A DNA stretch of 10,235 nt from Armatimonadetes bacterium UBA1398 (GCA_002305165.1 DBQI01000005.1:1-10235); one strand, 5' to 3'; counted from the first letter of the stretch, positions 1 through 7,224 are shown. Program-made: numbers and translations. Notes: a model not told the origin generated them from the sequence alone.

Positions 1-33
1 GGCGCCGCCCCCAACCGCGCCGCCGTGGGGTAG
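1..33 (+). CDS. possible C-terminal end of an upstream gene (partial)
   Basis: Frame 1 is open from the window edge and reads GAAPNRAAVG before a TAG stop at 31-33. All ten sense codons end in G or C, as in the real genes of this window. Ten codons are too few to identify a product, and the open frame could be chance in GC-rich DNA. Confidence 0.3.
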   Translation, partial: GAAPNRAAVG

Positions 34-100
34 GAACTTCCTCCAAGCGCTCGAAGTGACCGGTATCCCAACGGCCTCACGGCGAAGGGCGGGCGCAAGC

Positions 101-1387
101 ATGGCGAACGACAGCAGCCTCCGGGACACCGTCGAGCAGGTGCGCGAGCGGATCCGGCGTCACCGAGAACTCGATGAGCAGAACACCAAGGCCTCCCTTA
201 TCGACCCCATATTCCGGTCCCTTGGGTGGGACATGGAGGACCTGGATGAGGTCCGCAGGGAGTACAAGCAGCGGCCCTCTGACGGCCCCGTGGACTACGC
301 CCTCTTCGTGGCAGGGGAGCCCAGGCTGTTCGTCGAGGCGAAGAAGCTGGGCTCGAACCTCTCGGACCGCAGATGGGCCAGCCAAGTCGTCGGCTATGCC
401 ACCACGGCAGGCGTCGAGTGGGTGGTTCTCACCGACGGCAATGAGTACCGCGTCTACAACTCCCACGCGGCGGTTCCCGTCGAGCAGAAGCTCCTCCGAA
501 CCGTGCGGCTCACCGATGCGGACGACAAGGACCTGGCCGGCCTCGAGCTGCTCTCGAAGGCGCAGATCCACGAGCGGAACATCGATGCCGTCTGGCAGGC
601 TCACCACGTCGATCAGCAGCTGTTGTCCGTCCTGGGGGGTCTCTTCACGCCGGAGCCGGACCCGTCCCTCGTGCGGTTGCTCGGCAAGCGGCTGGAGGGG
701 CTTACGAAGGGTAAGATCATCGGGGGTCTGAAGCGCATTCGCGCGAGCTTCGAGGCGACCCCGGGCGACGCCCCGCCGCCGGAGCCTGACCACACCCGCG
801 CGCTGCCCATGAGCGAATACGAGAAGGCAGTGCGCGCCTTCCTGGCGGCGGAGCCGGACCGCCGGGCAACGGTGGAACAGGTTCGCAAGGCCATCCAGCG
901 CGTACTCCCCCTGGGTGCTGCCGACCATGCCATGGATGAACGCGGGAGGTCTGTGTGGTGGCATCAGGTCGCGTCCGCTCTGTCACATATGAAGCGCCGT
1001 GGCGAACTCCTCAACCCGAACCACGGGGAGTGGGAGTTGGCGAACAGAGTGAGGGCTGGTCGGTCTGTCCCCCGCCGTGCACGCCAGGCGCGCGAGGGCT
1101 CGATCCAGGACCTCATCGCCGCGGGGCTGCTCCACCCGCCCATCGAAGTCGAGGCGACATACCTCCAGCGGCGCGTCACCGCCACCATCAACAGCCAAGG
1201 CGAGTTCGAGGTGGAGGGGGAGATCTTCGCGTCGCCGTCCGCCTCCGCCGGTCGCGCGCGCGGCCTTGTGAAGGGCGACGGCCGCATCTACCCCACGAGC
1301 GGCTGGGACTTCTGGAGTGTCCGGCATCCGGACGGATCCCTCGTCACCCTCGCTGCTCTCCGAGAGCGCCTCGGGAAGGGCGCCTAA
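101..1387 (+). CDS. HsdR-N-like nuclease / winged-helix / RAMA-domain fusion protein, probable defence nuclease
   Basis: 428 residues from ATG 101. Residues about 10-120 resemble the N-terminal nuclease domain of type I restriction subunit HsdR: LIDPIFRSLGW (33-43), E54, D65 in VDYAL, E79-A-K81, Q95 and Y99 form a PD-(D/E)xK-type set, followed by VVLTDGNEYRVY. A linker with a proline-rich stretch near 221-229 leads to residues about 238-314, which look like the winged-helix region at the N-terminus of Mrr proteins. Residues about 334-421 match the RAMA domain (restriction enzyme adenine methylase associated): IQDLIAAGLL, FASPSASA (376-383) and GWDFW (401-405). RAMA is proposed to read modified DNA, so a modification-dependent or modification-guided nuclease is inferred. 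No helicase or methylase domain is present, so it is not a complete HsdR. An in-frame GTG at 56 would add a basic extension unlike the family and has no ribosome site; ATG 101 has only a weak one (AAGGG). It is not adjacent to the restriction-modification operon at 4704-6397. Confidence 0.8.
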   Translation: MANDSSLRDTVEQVRERIRRHRELDEQNTKASLIDPIFRSLGWDMEDLDEVRREYKQRPSDGPVDYALFVAGEPRLFVEAKKLGSNLSDRRWASQVVGYATTAGVEWVVLTDGNEYRVYNSHAAVPVEQKLLRTVRLTDADDKDLAGLELLSKAQIHERNIDAVWQAHHVDQQLLSVLGGLFTPEPDPSLVRLLGKRLEGLTKGKIIGGLKRIRASFEATPGDAPPPEPDHTRALPMSEYEKAVRAFLAAEPDRRATVEQVRKAIQRVLPLGAADHAMDERGRSVWWHQVASALSHMKRRGELLNPNHGEWELANRVRAGRSVPRRARQAREGSIQDLIAAGLLHPPIEVEATYLQRRVTATINSQGEFEVEGEIFASPSASAGRARGLVKGDGRIYPTSGWDFWSVRHPDGSLVTLAALRERLGKGA

Positions 1388-2463
1388 AACCGCCAGCCCG
1401 CCGAGAAGGAGGCCTGCCGACGGGGTGAGGTCCCCGTGGCGAGCTCCAGGAAGCCGTTGTGGCCCCGGTACCCCAGCCCGAGGCTCGGCCGGCCGTCGCG
1501 CAGCCCCAGCCGCGTGAGCCAGCGGCCGCGGGAGTCCAGGGCATGCTCCCACCCGATGCGCAGGATCGGTTTTCCGCCATTGACCCCGAAGACGTTCCTC
1601 ACGTCGACAGCCACGATGTCCCGGCCACTTGTGGAGGTCCAGGCGGCGCCCAGATCCAGCGAGGGATGGAGCCGCCAGTTCGCCTCGCCCGTGATCGTTC
1701 GGAAGGTCGGCGCATCGATGTGGCGGACCGCCAGTCCGTAGTCCCAAGGGCCGGGCGCGTCCCAGAAGGCCCCGAAATCCGCCGTCCACTCCAGCCCGCG
1801 CACGATCTCCGAGTCGTCGCTGATCAGTCCGATGGCCCCCGAGCCATCGCGCACGACCGTGTAATCCATCTGGGCGCGGTAGAACCGCACCTCATGGACC
1901 TTGAGGCCCAGGCGCAGGCGGTCCGAAACGTCGTGGCCGAAGGCGAACCCCATGTCCTCATACTCGATGCCCGGCCCCACCACCCGGAGCTCCTGCCCCG
2001 CCGCTGTCTCCTGAGCCCTCAGAGTGGGCCGCGAGATGGCCGCCTTCGTCCCGAAGATCACGAGGTCGCCTGAGCCGAAGGCCCCCAATAGGGCCATATC
2101 GGCGTAGCCGTTACGCCCTCCCTCGCCCCGAGCCCAACGGTACATCTCATTGAAGGTCGTCGCCTGGGTCACCCGGTCTGGCGTGCCTGCCCGGAAGTAC
2201 TCCCCTGAGGCGAGGCCTCCCGCGGGCGATTCCCCGCCATAGCTGATGGATAGGTCGTCCCGATCCCCGAGCCCCACCGTCGCGGGGTTGTTGACGGGAG
2301 CGGACGGGAGCCCCCGAAGCGCCAAGGAGGCGCCCCCCATGCCCGCGCTCCGGCTATCGAAGGCGAGACGGTCCAGTTCGCCCATAAGGTCGTAGGCGAC
2401 GACACCATCATCGGCGGCCGCCCTGAGGCATGCGACGACGAGGGCCAATGCGAGCAGCGCCAT
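1384..2463 (-). CDS. outer-membrane beta-barrel protein, PorV / UPF0164 / FadL-like
   Basis: 359 residues from the ATG at 2463-2461, preceded by AGGA with a 6-base spacer. The N-terminus is a hydrophobic signal-like segment (MALLALALVVACLRAAA) with likely cleavage before DDG. It lacks the usual basic n-region, so a longer start (ATG at 2523) is possible but has no visible ribosome site. Residues 41-45 (GMGGA) and 58-61 (NNPA) form the motif typical of PorV, TraF-like and FadL-like barrels. The rest alternates polar and hydrophobic residues with many Gly and aromatics, as in beta-strands. The last residues AGWRF end in Phe, like the BAM recognition signal of outer-membrane proteins. A transport, secretion-accessory or structural role is possible; the sequence does not say which. 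Its TAG stop overlaps the TAA stop of the convergent nuclease gene by 4 bp (1384-1387). Upstream it shares a 145-bp divergent spacer with the oxidoreductase gene. Confidence 0.8.
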   Translation of the reverse strand: MALLALALVVACLRAAADDGVVAYDLMGELDRLAFDSRSAGMGGASLALRGLPSAPVNNPATVGLGDRDDLSISYGGESPAGGLASGEYFRAGTPDRVTQATTFNEMYRWARGEGGRNGYADMALLGAFGSGDLVIFGTKAAISRPTLRAQETAAGQELRVVGPGIEYEDMGFAFGHDVSDRLRLGLKVHEVRFYRAQMDYTVVRDGSGAIGLISDDSEIVRGLEWTADFGAFWDAPGPWDYGLAVRHIDAPTFRTITGEANWRLHPSLDLGAAWTSTSGRDIVAVDVRNVFGVNGGKPILRIGWEHALDSRGRWLTRLGLRDGRPSLGLGYRGHNGFLELATGTSPRRQASFSAGWRF

Positions 2464-2608
2464 CCGGTGTCCTATGTCCCGCACCTCCAGAGTCGCGTTC
2501 GGCCCGGGATGTTCATATGACATCGCGGGAATCCTGCGTAGGGCTTGGGCGTGCCGCCGCTGAAGCATTCACCTGCCCTGAGCGGCGTATATGAGGAGGC
2601 TCATCCGG

Positions 2609-3709
2609 ATGGACAAGGTCAAGGTTGGCATCATCGGTTGCGGGAACATCAGCGCTGTCTACATCACCGCCGACAAGCGCTTCGAGATTCTGGAGATCGT
2701 CGCCGTCTCGGACATCATCCCCGAGCGGTCGGCGAAGCGGGCAGCGGAGCATGGGCGGGCGCGGGCCGTCACCAACGAGGAGATCCTAGCGGACCCTGAG
2801 ATCGAGATCGTCCTGGACCTGACGCCCCCCTACGTGCACCACGAGATCAACATGGCCGCCCTCGAGGCCGGCAAGAACGCCTACACCGAGAAACCCCTGG
2901 GGGTGGACCGGGAGGAGGGGCTGGCCCAGGTCCGGCTTGCCGCCGAGAAGGGCCTGCGGCTGGGCGCCGCCCCCGACACCGTGCTGGGTGCGGGCATCCA
3001 AACCTGCCGTAGGCTCATCGACGAAGGCGCTATCGGGACGCCCATCGGCGCCAACGCCTGGATGATGAACCACGGGAGCGAGAACTGGCATCCCGACCCC
3101 GAGTTCTTCTATAAGCGCGGCGGCGGGCCGCTCCTGGATATGGGGCCCTACTACCTGACGACCCTCGTCACGCTCTTCGGCCCCGTGAAGCGGGTCACAG
3201 GATCGAGCACCATCAGCTTTCCCGAGCGAGTCATCACCAGCGAGCCGAAGCGAGGCCAGCGGGTCGCCGTCGAGTGTCCCACCCATGTGAACGGCGTGCT
3301 GGAGTTCGCCAGCGGCGCCATCGGCAATGTCGTGATGAGCTTCGACACCTGGGCGACGGAGGTGCCCTGGATCGAGATCTACGGCACCGAGGGCACGCTG
3401 AGCGTTCCCGATCCCAACGGCTTCGGCGGCACGGTTCGGCTCTTCACCGCTGACAGTGGGGAGTGGCGGGAGGCGCCCGTGTCCGGCTGCTATACTGGTA
3501 ACGACCGTGGCCTGGGCTTGGCCGACATGGCATCGGCGATTCGGAGCGGTCGGCCGCATCGAGCGAATGGGCAACTGGCGTTCCACGTGCTGGACATCAT
3601 GATGGGGATATACGACGCCTGGGAGGCTCGGTCGTTCGTCACCCTGGAGTCCACATGCGAGCGGCCCAAGCCCATGCCCGCGGACCTCAAGCCCGGCCAG
3701 ATCGACTGA
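2609..3709 (+). CDS. Gfo/Idh/MocA family NAD(P)-dependent oxidoreductase
   Basis: 366 residues from ATG 2609, chosen because GAGGAGG (2593-2599) lies 9 bases upstream; the ATG at 2591 overlaps that site. The N-terminal Rossmann fold has VGIIGCGNIS (6-15) with the dinucleotide-binding glycines, then D35 at the end of the second strand. E94-K95-P96 is the family's EKP motif carrying the conserved lysine. The C-terminal alpha/beta domain has GGGPLLDMGPYY, in which D177-x-G179-x-Y181 has Tyr where many members have the catalytic His. The family oxidises or reduces sugars, inositols and related polyols in the cytoplasm; no secretion signal is present. The substrate cannot be read from the sequence. 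The Tat-signal aldo/keto reductase follows after 32 bp, so the two are probably co-transcribed and may act on related substrates. Confidence 0.92.
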   Translation: MDKVKVGIIGCGNISAVYITADKRFEILEIVAVSDIIPERSAKRAAEHGRARAVTNEEILADPEIEIVLDLTPPYVHHEINMAALEAGKNAYTEKPLGVDREEGLAQVRLAAEKGLRLGAAPDTVLGAGIQTCRRLIDEGAIGTPIGANAWMMNHGSENWHPDPEFFYKRGGGPLLDMGPYYLTTLVTLFGPVKRVTGSSTISFPERVITSEPKRGQRVAVECPTHVNGVLEFASGAIGNVVMSFDTWATEVPWIEIYGTEGTLSVPDPNGFGGTVRLFTADSGEWREAPVSGCYTGNDRGLGLADMASAIRSGRPHRANGQLAFHVLDIMMGIYDAWEARSFVTLESTCERPKPMPADLKPGQID

Positions 3710-3741
3710 CGGCAACCGTTACTGAGAGAGGACCGAGCACC

Positions 3742-4683
3742 GTGAAGCGCAGGGAGTTCCTCACCAGCACTCTCGCCGCCGGCTTGGCGGCTGCGGCCCT
3801 CGCCCAGGAGGCCCCCATGGCAGACCTGCCCCGCAGACCCTACGGCAAGGATGGCGTCACCCTCCCGATCATCGGCTTCGGGGGGATCGTCGTCATGAAC
3901 GAGACGCCCGAGGACGCGGCCCGCTATGTGAGCGCCGCCTACGACCAGGGAGTGGATTACTTCGACGTGGCCCCGACCTACGGCAATGCCGAGGAACGAC
4001 TCGGGCCCGCCCTAGAGCCCTATCGAGATCGCTCCTTCCTGGCGTGCAAGACGGAGAAGAGGGACGCGGCTGAGGGCCGGGCGGCCCTGGAGAACTCCCT
4101 GCGGCTACTCCGCACCGACCATTTCGATCTCTACCAACTCCACAGCCTCACCACCGATGAGGACATCGAGCGTGCCTTCGGGCCGGGCGGGGTCATGGAG
4201 GTGGCCGTCGCGGCCAAGGAGCAGGGCCTGACCCGCTACCTGGGATTCTCCGCCCACTCCGACGAGGCTGCCGTTCGGGCCCTGGAGTTGTACGACTTCG
4301 ACTCCATCCTGTTCCCCCTGAACTGCGTCACGATGATGAAGGGGGACTTCGGCTATCGCGCGCTGGCCAAGGCCCAGGAGAAGGGCGCTTCGATCCTCGC
4401 CCTCAAGGGCCTGGCTTGGGGGCGATGGGAGGCGACGGCTCAGGCGCGGTCGGATAAGCCGAAGGCGTGGTACCAGCCCATTACCGACCCCGATCTCGGC
4501 CGGCTTTCGCTCAGCTACACGCTGGGTCTCCCCATCACCGCAGCCGTGCCGCCGGGCGATTGGGAGTCCTTCGAACTGGCCCTATCCATCGCCCGAGGCT
4601 ACCAGCCGCTCAACGATGAGGAGTTGGCGCGGCTGCGAGAGCGGGTGCAGTTCGCGGCGCCGATATTCGAGAGTGGCGGCTAG
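3742..4683 (+). CDS. aldo/keto reductase with Tat signal peptide
   Basis: 313 residues from GTG 3742, preceded by GAGAGAGGA with a 9-base spacer. The N-terminus KRREFLTSTLAAGLAAAALA is a twin-arginine signal (R3-R4-x-F-L), with a probable cleavage site after A21 (ALA/QEA). The mature part is an AKR TIM barrel: D75 and Y80 in YFDVAPTYGNAEERLG, K103 in CKTEK and H134 in YQLHS form the Asp-Tyr-Lys-His tetrad. The family reduces carbonyls or oxidises alcohols with NAD(P)H; the substrate is unknown. Tat export implies folding with cofactor before transport to the periplasm. An internal ATG at 3817 (M26), 5 bases after a perfect AGGAGG, could give a leaderless 288-residue cytoplasmic form. The gene lies 32 bp after the Gfo/Idh/MocA gene and ends 20 bp from the convergent endonuclease gene. 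Confidence 0.9.
   Translation: MKRREFLTSTLAAGLAAAALAQEAPMADLPRRPYGKDGVTLPIIGFGGIVVMNETPEDAARYVSAAYDQGVDYFDVAPTYGNAEERLGPALEPYRDRSFLACKTEKRDAAEGRAALENSLRLLRTDHFDLYQLHSLTTDEDIERAFGPGGVMEVAVAAKEQGLTRYLGFSAHSDEAAVRALELYDFDSILFPLNCVTMMKGDFGYRALAKAQEKGASILALKGLAWGRWEATAQARSDKPKAWYQPITDPDLGRLSLSYTLGLPITAAVPPGDWESFELALSIARGYQPLNDEELARLRERVQFAAPIFESGG
3806..3819 (+). promoter_or_regulatory. internal Shine-Dalgarno and ATG inside the AKR gene, just after the Tat signal
   Basis: AGGAGG at 3806-3811 is followed by five C residues and an in-frame ATG at 3817-3819. The ATG falls five codons after the predicted signal cleavage site and just before the AKR barrel begins (MADLPRRPYG). Initiation here would yield a complete AKR without the export signal. 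The AGGAGG also encodes Gln-Glu-Ala within the longer form, so it may be coincidental. Confidence 0.45.
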
Positions 4684-4703
4684 GGAGCCCAGCGGCTGTG
4701 CTG

Positions 4704-5432
4704 CTACTGGACAGGCGGCGCCACGTGGCCCAGCAGTGAGGTGATGAACTGCCGCGCGCCTAGGTTGCGGTTGGGCTCGGTATAGTTCTGGCGGCTTCGC
4801 CATTGCTTGCGGTCGGAAAGCATCAGGCAGGCGGCATCGTACTTGCGCTCCAGAACGAGCCTCTGGCATAGAACCTCGTAGCGTTGCGCGTACGAGGCTC
4901 CTCTGAACTCTGGCATCACTGGGAAGTGGGGCTCCCGCGATGCAACGGGTTCTCGGGAGCGCGGGCAATCCTCGAGGAGAAAGAGGTAACCTAGCCAGGG
5001 GCGTACCAAGCCAAGACAACCCTCTTGGAAGGCTCTCCACAGGTCTTCGGCACTTCCCACCGCCTCCTCCACGCGGTTGTTCAGGTTGTTGCCGAACGAT
5101 GGCCCGACCTGAGCCTTCGCCTCTACGGCCGCAACCAGCCTTCCCTCTCGGACCACAAGCAGGTCCCAGTCCTTTGTCGCTCGGTAGAACCCAGGGAGCG
5201 TGCGCGAGGTGCGATGGAGGAACTCCCCGGGCACGCCCGCTTCACTCATCAGGTCCACCAGCGTCTCGATGAACCCATCCATCTGCTTCCCGCCGGTGAC
5301 CTGAGCACGGCTGCCCTGATCGGAGCCCCCCCGCTGACGCTGCTCAGCCAGCTGACGGTCACGCACGCTCCAGTGATGCCTCACCGCGCTGGAGAAGACA
5401 TGGTCGTGTATGGTCACCACAGATCGGGTCAT
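4704..5432 (-). CDS. XhoI/PaeR7I-family type II restriction endonuclease
   Basis: 242 residues, close to the 245 or so of XhoI and PaeR7I. The start ATG (5432-5430) overlaps the methyltransferase TGA in an ATGA junction, which fixes it. The catalytic PD-(D/E)xK core is visible as TKDWDLLVV (D90) followed by E104-A-K106. Next comes the family hallmark QVGPSFGNNLNNRVEEA (108-124), then GSAEDLWRA. The C-terminal part carries RYEVLCQRLVLERKYDAACL and a QNYTEPNRNLGARQFITSLLGHV tail-like segment. Characterised members cut CTCGAG, but specificity here is inferred from family only. The first 50 or so residues include a Gln/Arg-rich stretch (QLAEQRQR). It is the second gene of the operon after its methyltransferase, an order that lets protection precede cutting. 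It converges on the AKR gene with a 20-bp gap and no obvious terminator between them. Confidence 0.93.
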   Translation of the reverse strand: MTRSVVTIHDHVFSSAVRHHWSVRDRQLAEQRQRGGSDQGSRAQVTGGKQMDGFIETLVDLMSEAGVPGEFLHRTSRTLPGFYRATKDWDLLVVREGRLVAAVEAKAQVGPSFGNNLNNRVEEAVGSAEDLWRAFQEGCLGLVRPWLGYLFLLEDCPRSREPVASREPHFPVMPEFRGASYAQRYEVLCQRLVLERKYDAACLMLSDRKQWRSRQNYTEPNRNLGARQFITSLLGHVAPPVQ

Positions 5433-6397
5433 CCTCGGAAGAGAGTCAGCTGCTTCTCTCGGCAGCGTGCCAGGCGCTCTACCGCATGCTGATAGTACGC
5501 TTCGATGATCTCCACACCTACGCTGTTGCGGCCCCAGGCACAGGCGGCCACGTTTGTGCTACCTGAGCCCATGAACGGATCAAGCACCGTGTCGCCCACG
5601 AATGAGAACATGCGCACAAGCCGCTCCGCGAGCGCCACGGGGAAGGGGGCGGGATGGTCACGAGTCGAGGCGCCGCCGAGCGTCCAGATCTGCTGAAACC
5701 ACTGACGATGCTCAGCCTCGGGAATGACCGAGAGGAGCTTTCCAGCCTTTGATGGCTGCCGGTACCCACCGGGTTTTCGCTGGAAGAGGATGTACTCGAT
5801 GTCGTTCTTGATGATGGCGTTTGGCTCATAGGGCTTGCCTAGGAACCGCGAGTTGCCCTCCACCTCGAACTGCGCGTTCGCGATCTTGTGCCAGATAATG
5901 GGAGCAAGGTTGTCAAATCCCAGTGTCCGACAGTGCTCTTGGATACCTGCGTGCAGCGGCATCACCAGATGGCGCCCGAACCGCTTCCGAGGTAGACACA
6001 CGTCGCCCACGACCACCACGAGCCGCCCGCCAGGCACCAGCACCCGAAACACATGCGCCCAGATGCGGTCCAGCTCAGCAAGAAACTGCTCGTAATCGGC
6101 CACATGGCCGAGTTGGGCTTCGTCGTCCTCGTACTCCTTGAGGGTCCAGTAGGGTGGCGAGGTCAGTGCTAGGTGCACACTCTCGTCAGGTATGAAGCTG
6201 AGGTCCCTGCTATCGGCGAGATGAAGATCATGCCGGGTCGCCATCTGCCGCGCTGCGGCAGCCAACAGGTCGGTCACGGTGGGATCCTTGGCAATGAGCG
6301 GCATGGCGCGTTGGATGTCGCCGTCCACGAGAGCCCAAGCCTCGGCGGGCACCGTATCGTCGACTAGGCTGAGCCCTTCTGTCGCGATCGTGATCAT
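5429..6397 (-). CDS. beta-class DNA amino-methyltransferase (SPPYW type) of the restriction-modification operon
   Basis: 322 residues from ATG 6397. A longer reading from TTG 6466 adds 23 residues with no family resemblance. Motif IV TSPPYW is at 79-84 and the SAM-binding motif I DPFMGSGS at 273-280. The order IV then I marks the beta class, with the target-recognition segment between them. SPPY is most often seen in N4-cytosine enzymes, but some N6-adenine enzymes share it, so the modified base is uncertain. LVVVVGDVCL (about 140) and GVEII near the C-terminus fit the remaining SAM-fold strands. Its TGA overlaps the endonuclease ATG, implying translational coupling and a shared target site. 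Over its first 84 codons about 74% end in G or C, against about 86% in the araD-like neighbour, consistent with acquisition by transfer. It diverges from the sugar operon across a 119-bp spacer. Confidence 0.93.
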   Translation of the reverse strand: MITIATEGLSLVDDTVPAEAWALVDGDIQRAMPLIAKDPTVTDLLAAAARQMATRHDLHLADSRDLSFIPDESVHLALTSPPYWTLKEYEDDEAQLGHVADYEQFLAELDRIWAHVFRVLVPGGRLVVVVGDVCLPRKRFGRHLVMPLHAGIQEHCRTLGFDNLAPIIWHKIANAQFEVEGNSRFLGKPYEPNAIIKNDIEYILFQRKPGGYRQPSKAGKLLSVIPEAEHRQWFQQIWTLGGASTRDHPAPFPVALAERLVRMFSFVGDTVLDPFMGSGSTNVAACAWGRNSVGVEIIEAYYQHAVERLARCREKQLTLFRG

Positions 6398-6516
6398 AGG
6401 GTACCCCAAGGTAAGCACGACCCGGAGCAAACGACAACTGACAGCATGGATGATAGCATAGTGCAAGTCCGCTCATCTGCCTCGGTACCGACCGACCGCA
6501 GCAGGGGGAACCATCG
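6398..6516. promoter_or_regulatory. divergent promoter region between methyltransferase and araD-like gene
   Basis: This 119-bp spacer must hold the promoters for both outward-facing units. It is AT-richer than its surroundings around 6430-6465. It contains two palindromes with a GGTACC core, GGGTACCC at 6399-6406 and CGGTACCG at 6483-6490, and a tandem ACCG x3 at 6487-6498. I could not assign -35/-10 elements with confidence on either strand. No classical controller-protein box was seen. Confidence 0.5.
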
Positions 6517-7209
6517 ATGCTTCAAGCCCTCCGTGACGATGTCTGTGCCGCCAATCTGGCCGTCCGGCGGGCCGGGCTCGTAACCCTGACCTGGGGCAAC
6601 GTCTCCGGCCTCGATCCCGCCAGCCGCATCATGGCGATCAAGCCCAGCGGCGTGAGCTATGACGAGCTGACCCCGGACCGGATCGTCCTCCTGTCCCTCG
6701 ACTCCGGCGAGGTGCTCTGGGGTGACCTCCGGCCATCGTCGGACACGCCGACCCACCTCGCTCTCTACCGCGCCTTCGATGGCGTGGGCGGCATTGTTCA
6801 CACGCACTCGACCTACGCCACGGCGTGGGCCCAGGCGGGGCGGGGCATACCCGCCTACGGGACGACCCACGCCGACCACTTCCGGGGCGAGATCCCCTGC
6901 ACCCGGATGCTCACCTCGGACGAGATTGCCGGCGCCTACGAGGAGCAGACGGGACGCGTGATCGTCGACACCTACCGCCACTTGGACCCGAGGGAGCGCC
7001 CCGCCGTCCTCGTCGCCGGCCACGGGCCCTTCGCCTGGGGCCCCACGCCCAGCGCCGCCGTTGAGAACGCCATCGTGCTCGAGGAGGTTGCGCGCATGGC
7101 CGCCTTGACCGAGTCCGTGGCGCAGGAGGCGCGGCCGATACCGCGAACCCTCCTCGATAGACACTTCCTGCGCAAGCACGGCAAAGACGCCTACTACGGG
7201 CAGCGATAG
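6517..7209 (+). CDS. araD: L-ribulose-5-phosphate 4-epimerase (class II aldolase family)
   Basis: 230 residues, nearly the length of E. coli AraD (231), and recognisable as AraD along its whole length. It interconverts L-ribulose 5-phosphate and D-xylulose 5-phosphate in the cytoplasm, linking L-arabinose-type sugars to the pentose phosphate pathway. Visible signatures are LTWGNVSGLD (24-33), KPSGV, SSDTPTH (74-80), HTHSTYATAWAQAG (95-108), TTHADHF (116-122), GHGPFAWG (168-175), and the ending LRKHGKDAYYGQR. D76, H95, H97 and H169 correspond to the metal site, D120 to the catalytic acid/base, and the Tyr in the C-terminal YYGQ to the conserved catalytic Tyr. This separates it from fuculose-phosphate aldolases of the same superfamily. 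GGGGGAA lies 6 bases before the ATG. It opens a three-gene operon; the isomerase follows after 15 bp. Confidence 0.93.
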   Translation: MLQALRDDVCAANLAVRRAGLVTLTWGNVSGLDPASRIMAIKPSGVSYDELTPDRIVLLSLDSGEVLWGDLRPSSDTPTHLALYRAFDGVGGIVHTHSTYATAWAQAGRGIPAYGTTHADHFRGEIPCTRMLTSDEIAGAYEEQTGRVIVDTYRHLDPRERPAVLVAGHGPFAWGPTPSAAVENAIVLEEVARMAALTESVAQEARPIPRTLLDRHFLRKHGKDAYYGQR

Positions 7210-7224
7210 CGGAGGCGAGTAGCA

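Noticed and set aside
77..964. 295-codon minus-strand open frame opposite the nuclease-RAMA gene
   Set aside because: It is a shadow: the plus strand encodes clear nuclease and RAMA motifs over the same bases.
983..1789. 268-codon minus-strand frame across the two convergent genes
   Set aside because: It overlaps both the nuclease-RAMA gene and the barrel-protein gene in non-native frames, and its translation is Arg/Gly/Pro-rich without motifs.
1459..2073. 204-codon plus-strand frame opposite the outer-membrane protein
   Set aside because: The minus frame has the GMGGA and NNPA motifs, a signal peptide and a terminal Phe; the plus frame has nothing recognisable.
2428..2463. Possible lipobox (VVAC) at the N-terminus of the barrel protein
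   Set aside because: The Cys would be residue 12 with no basic n-region before it, and the protein ends like an integral barrel, so a lipoprotein is unlikely.
6398..6466. TTG start extending the methyltransferase by 23 residues
   Set aside because: The extension occupies the promoter spacer, has no ribosome site and no family resemblance.
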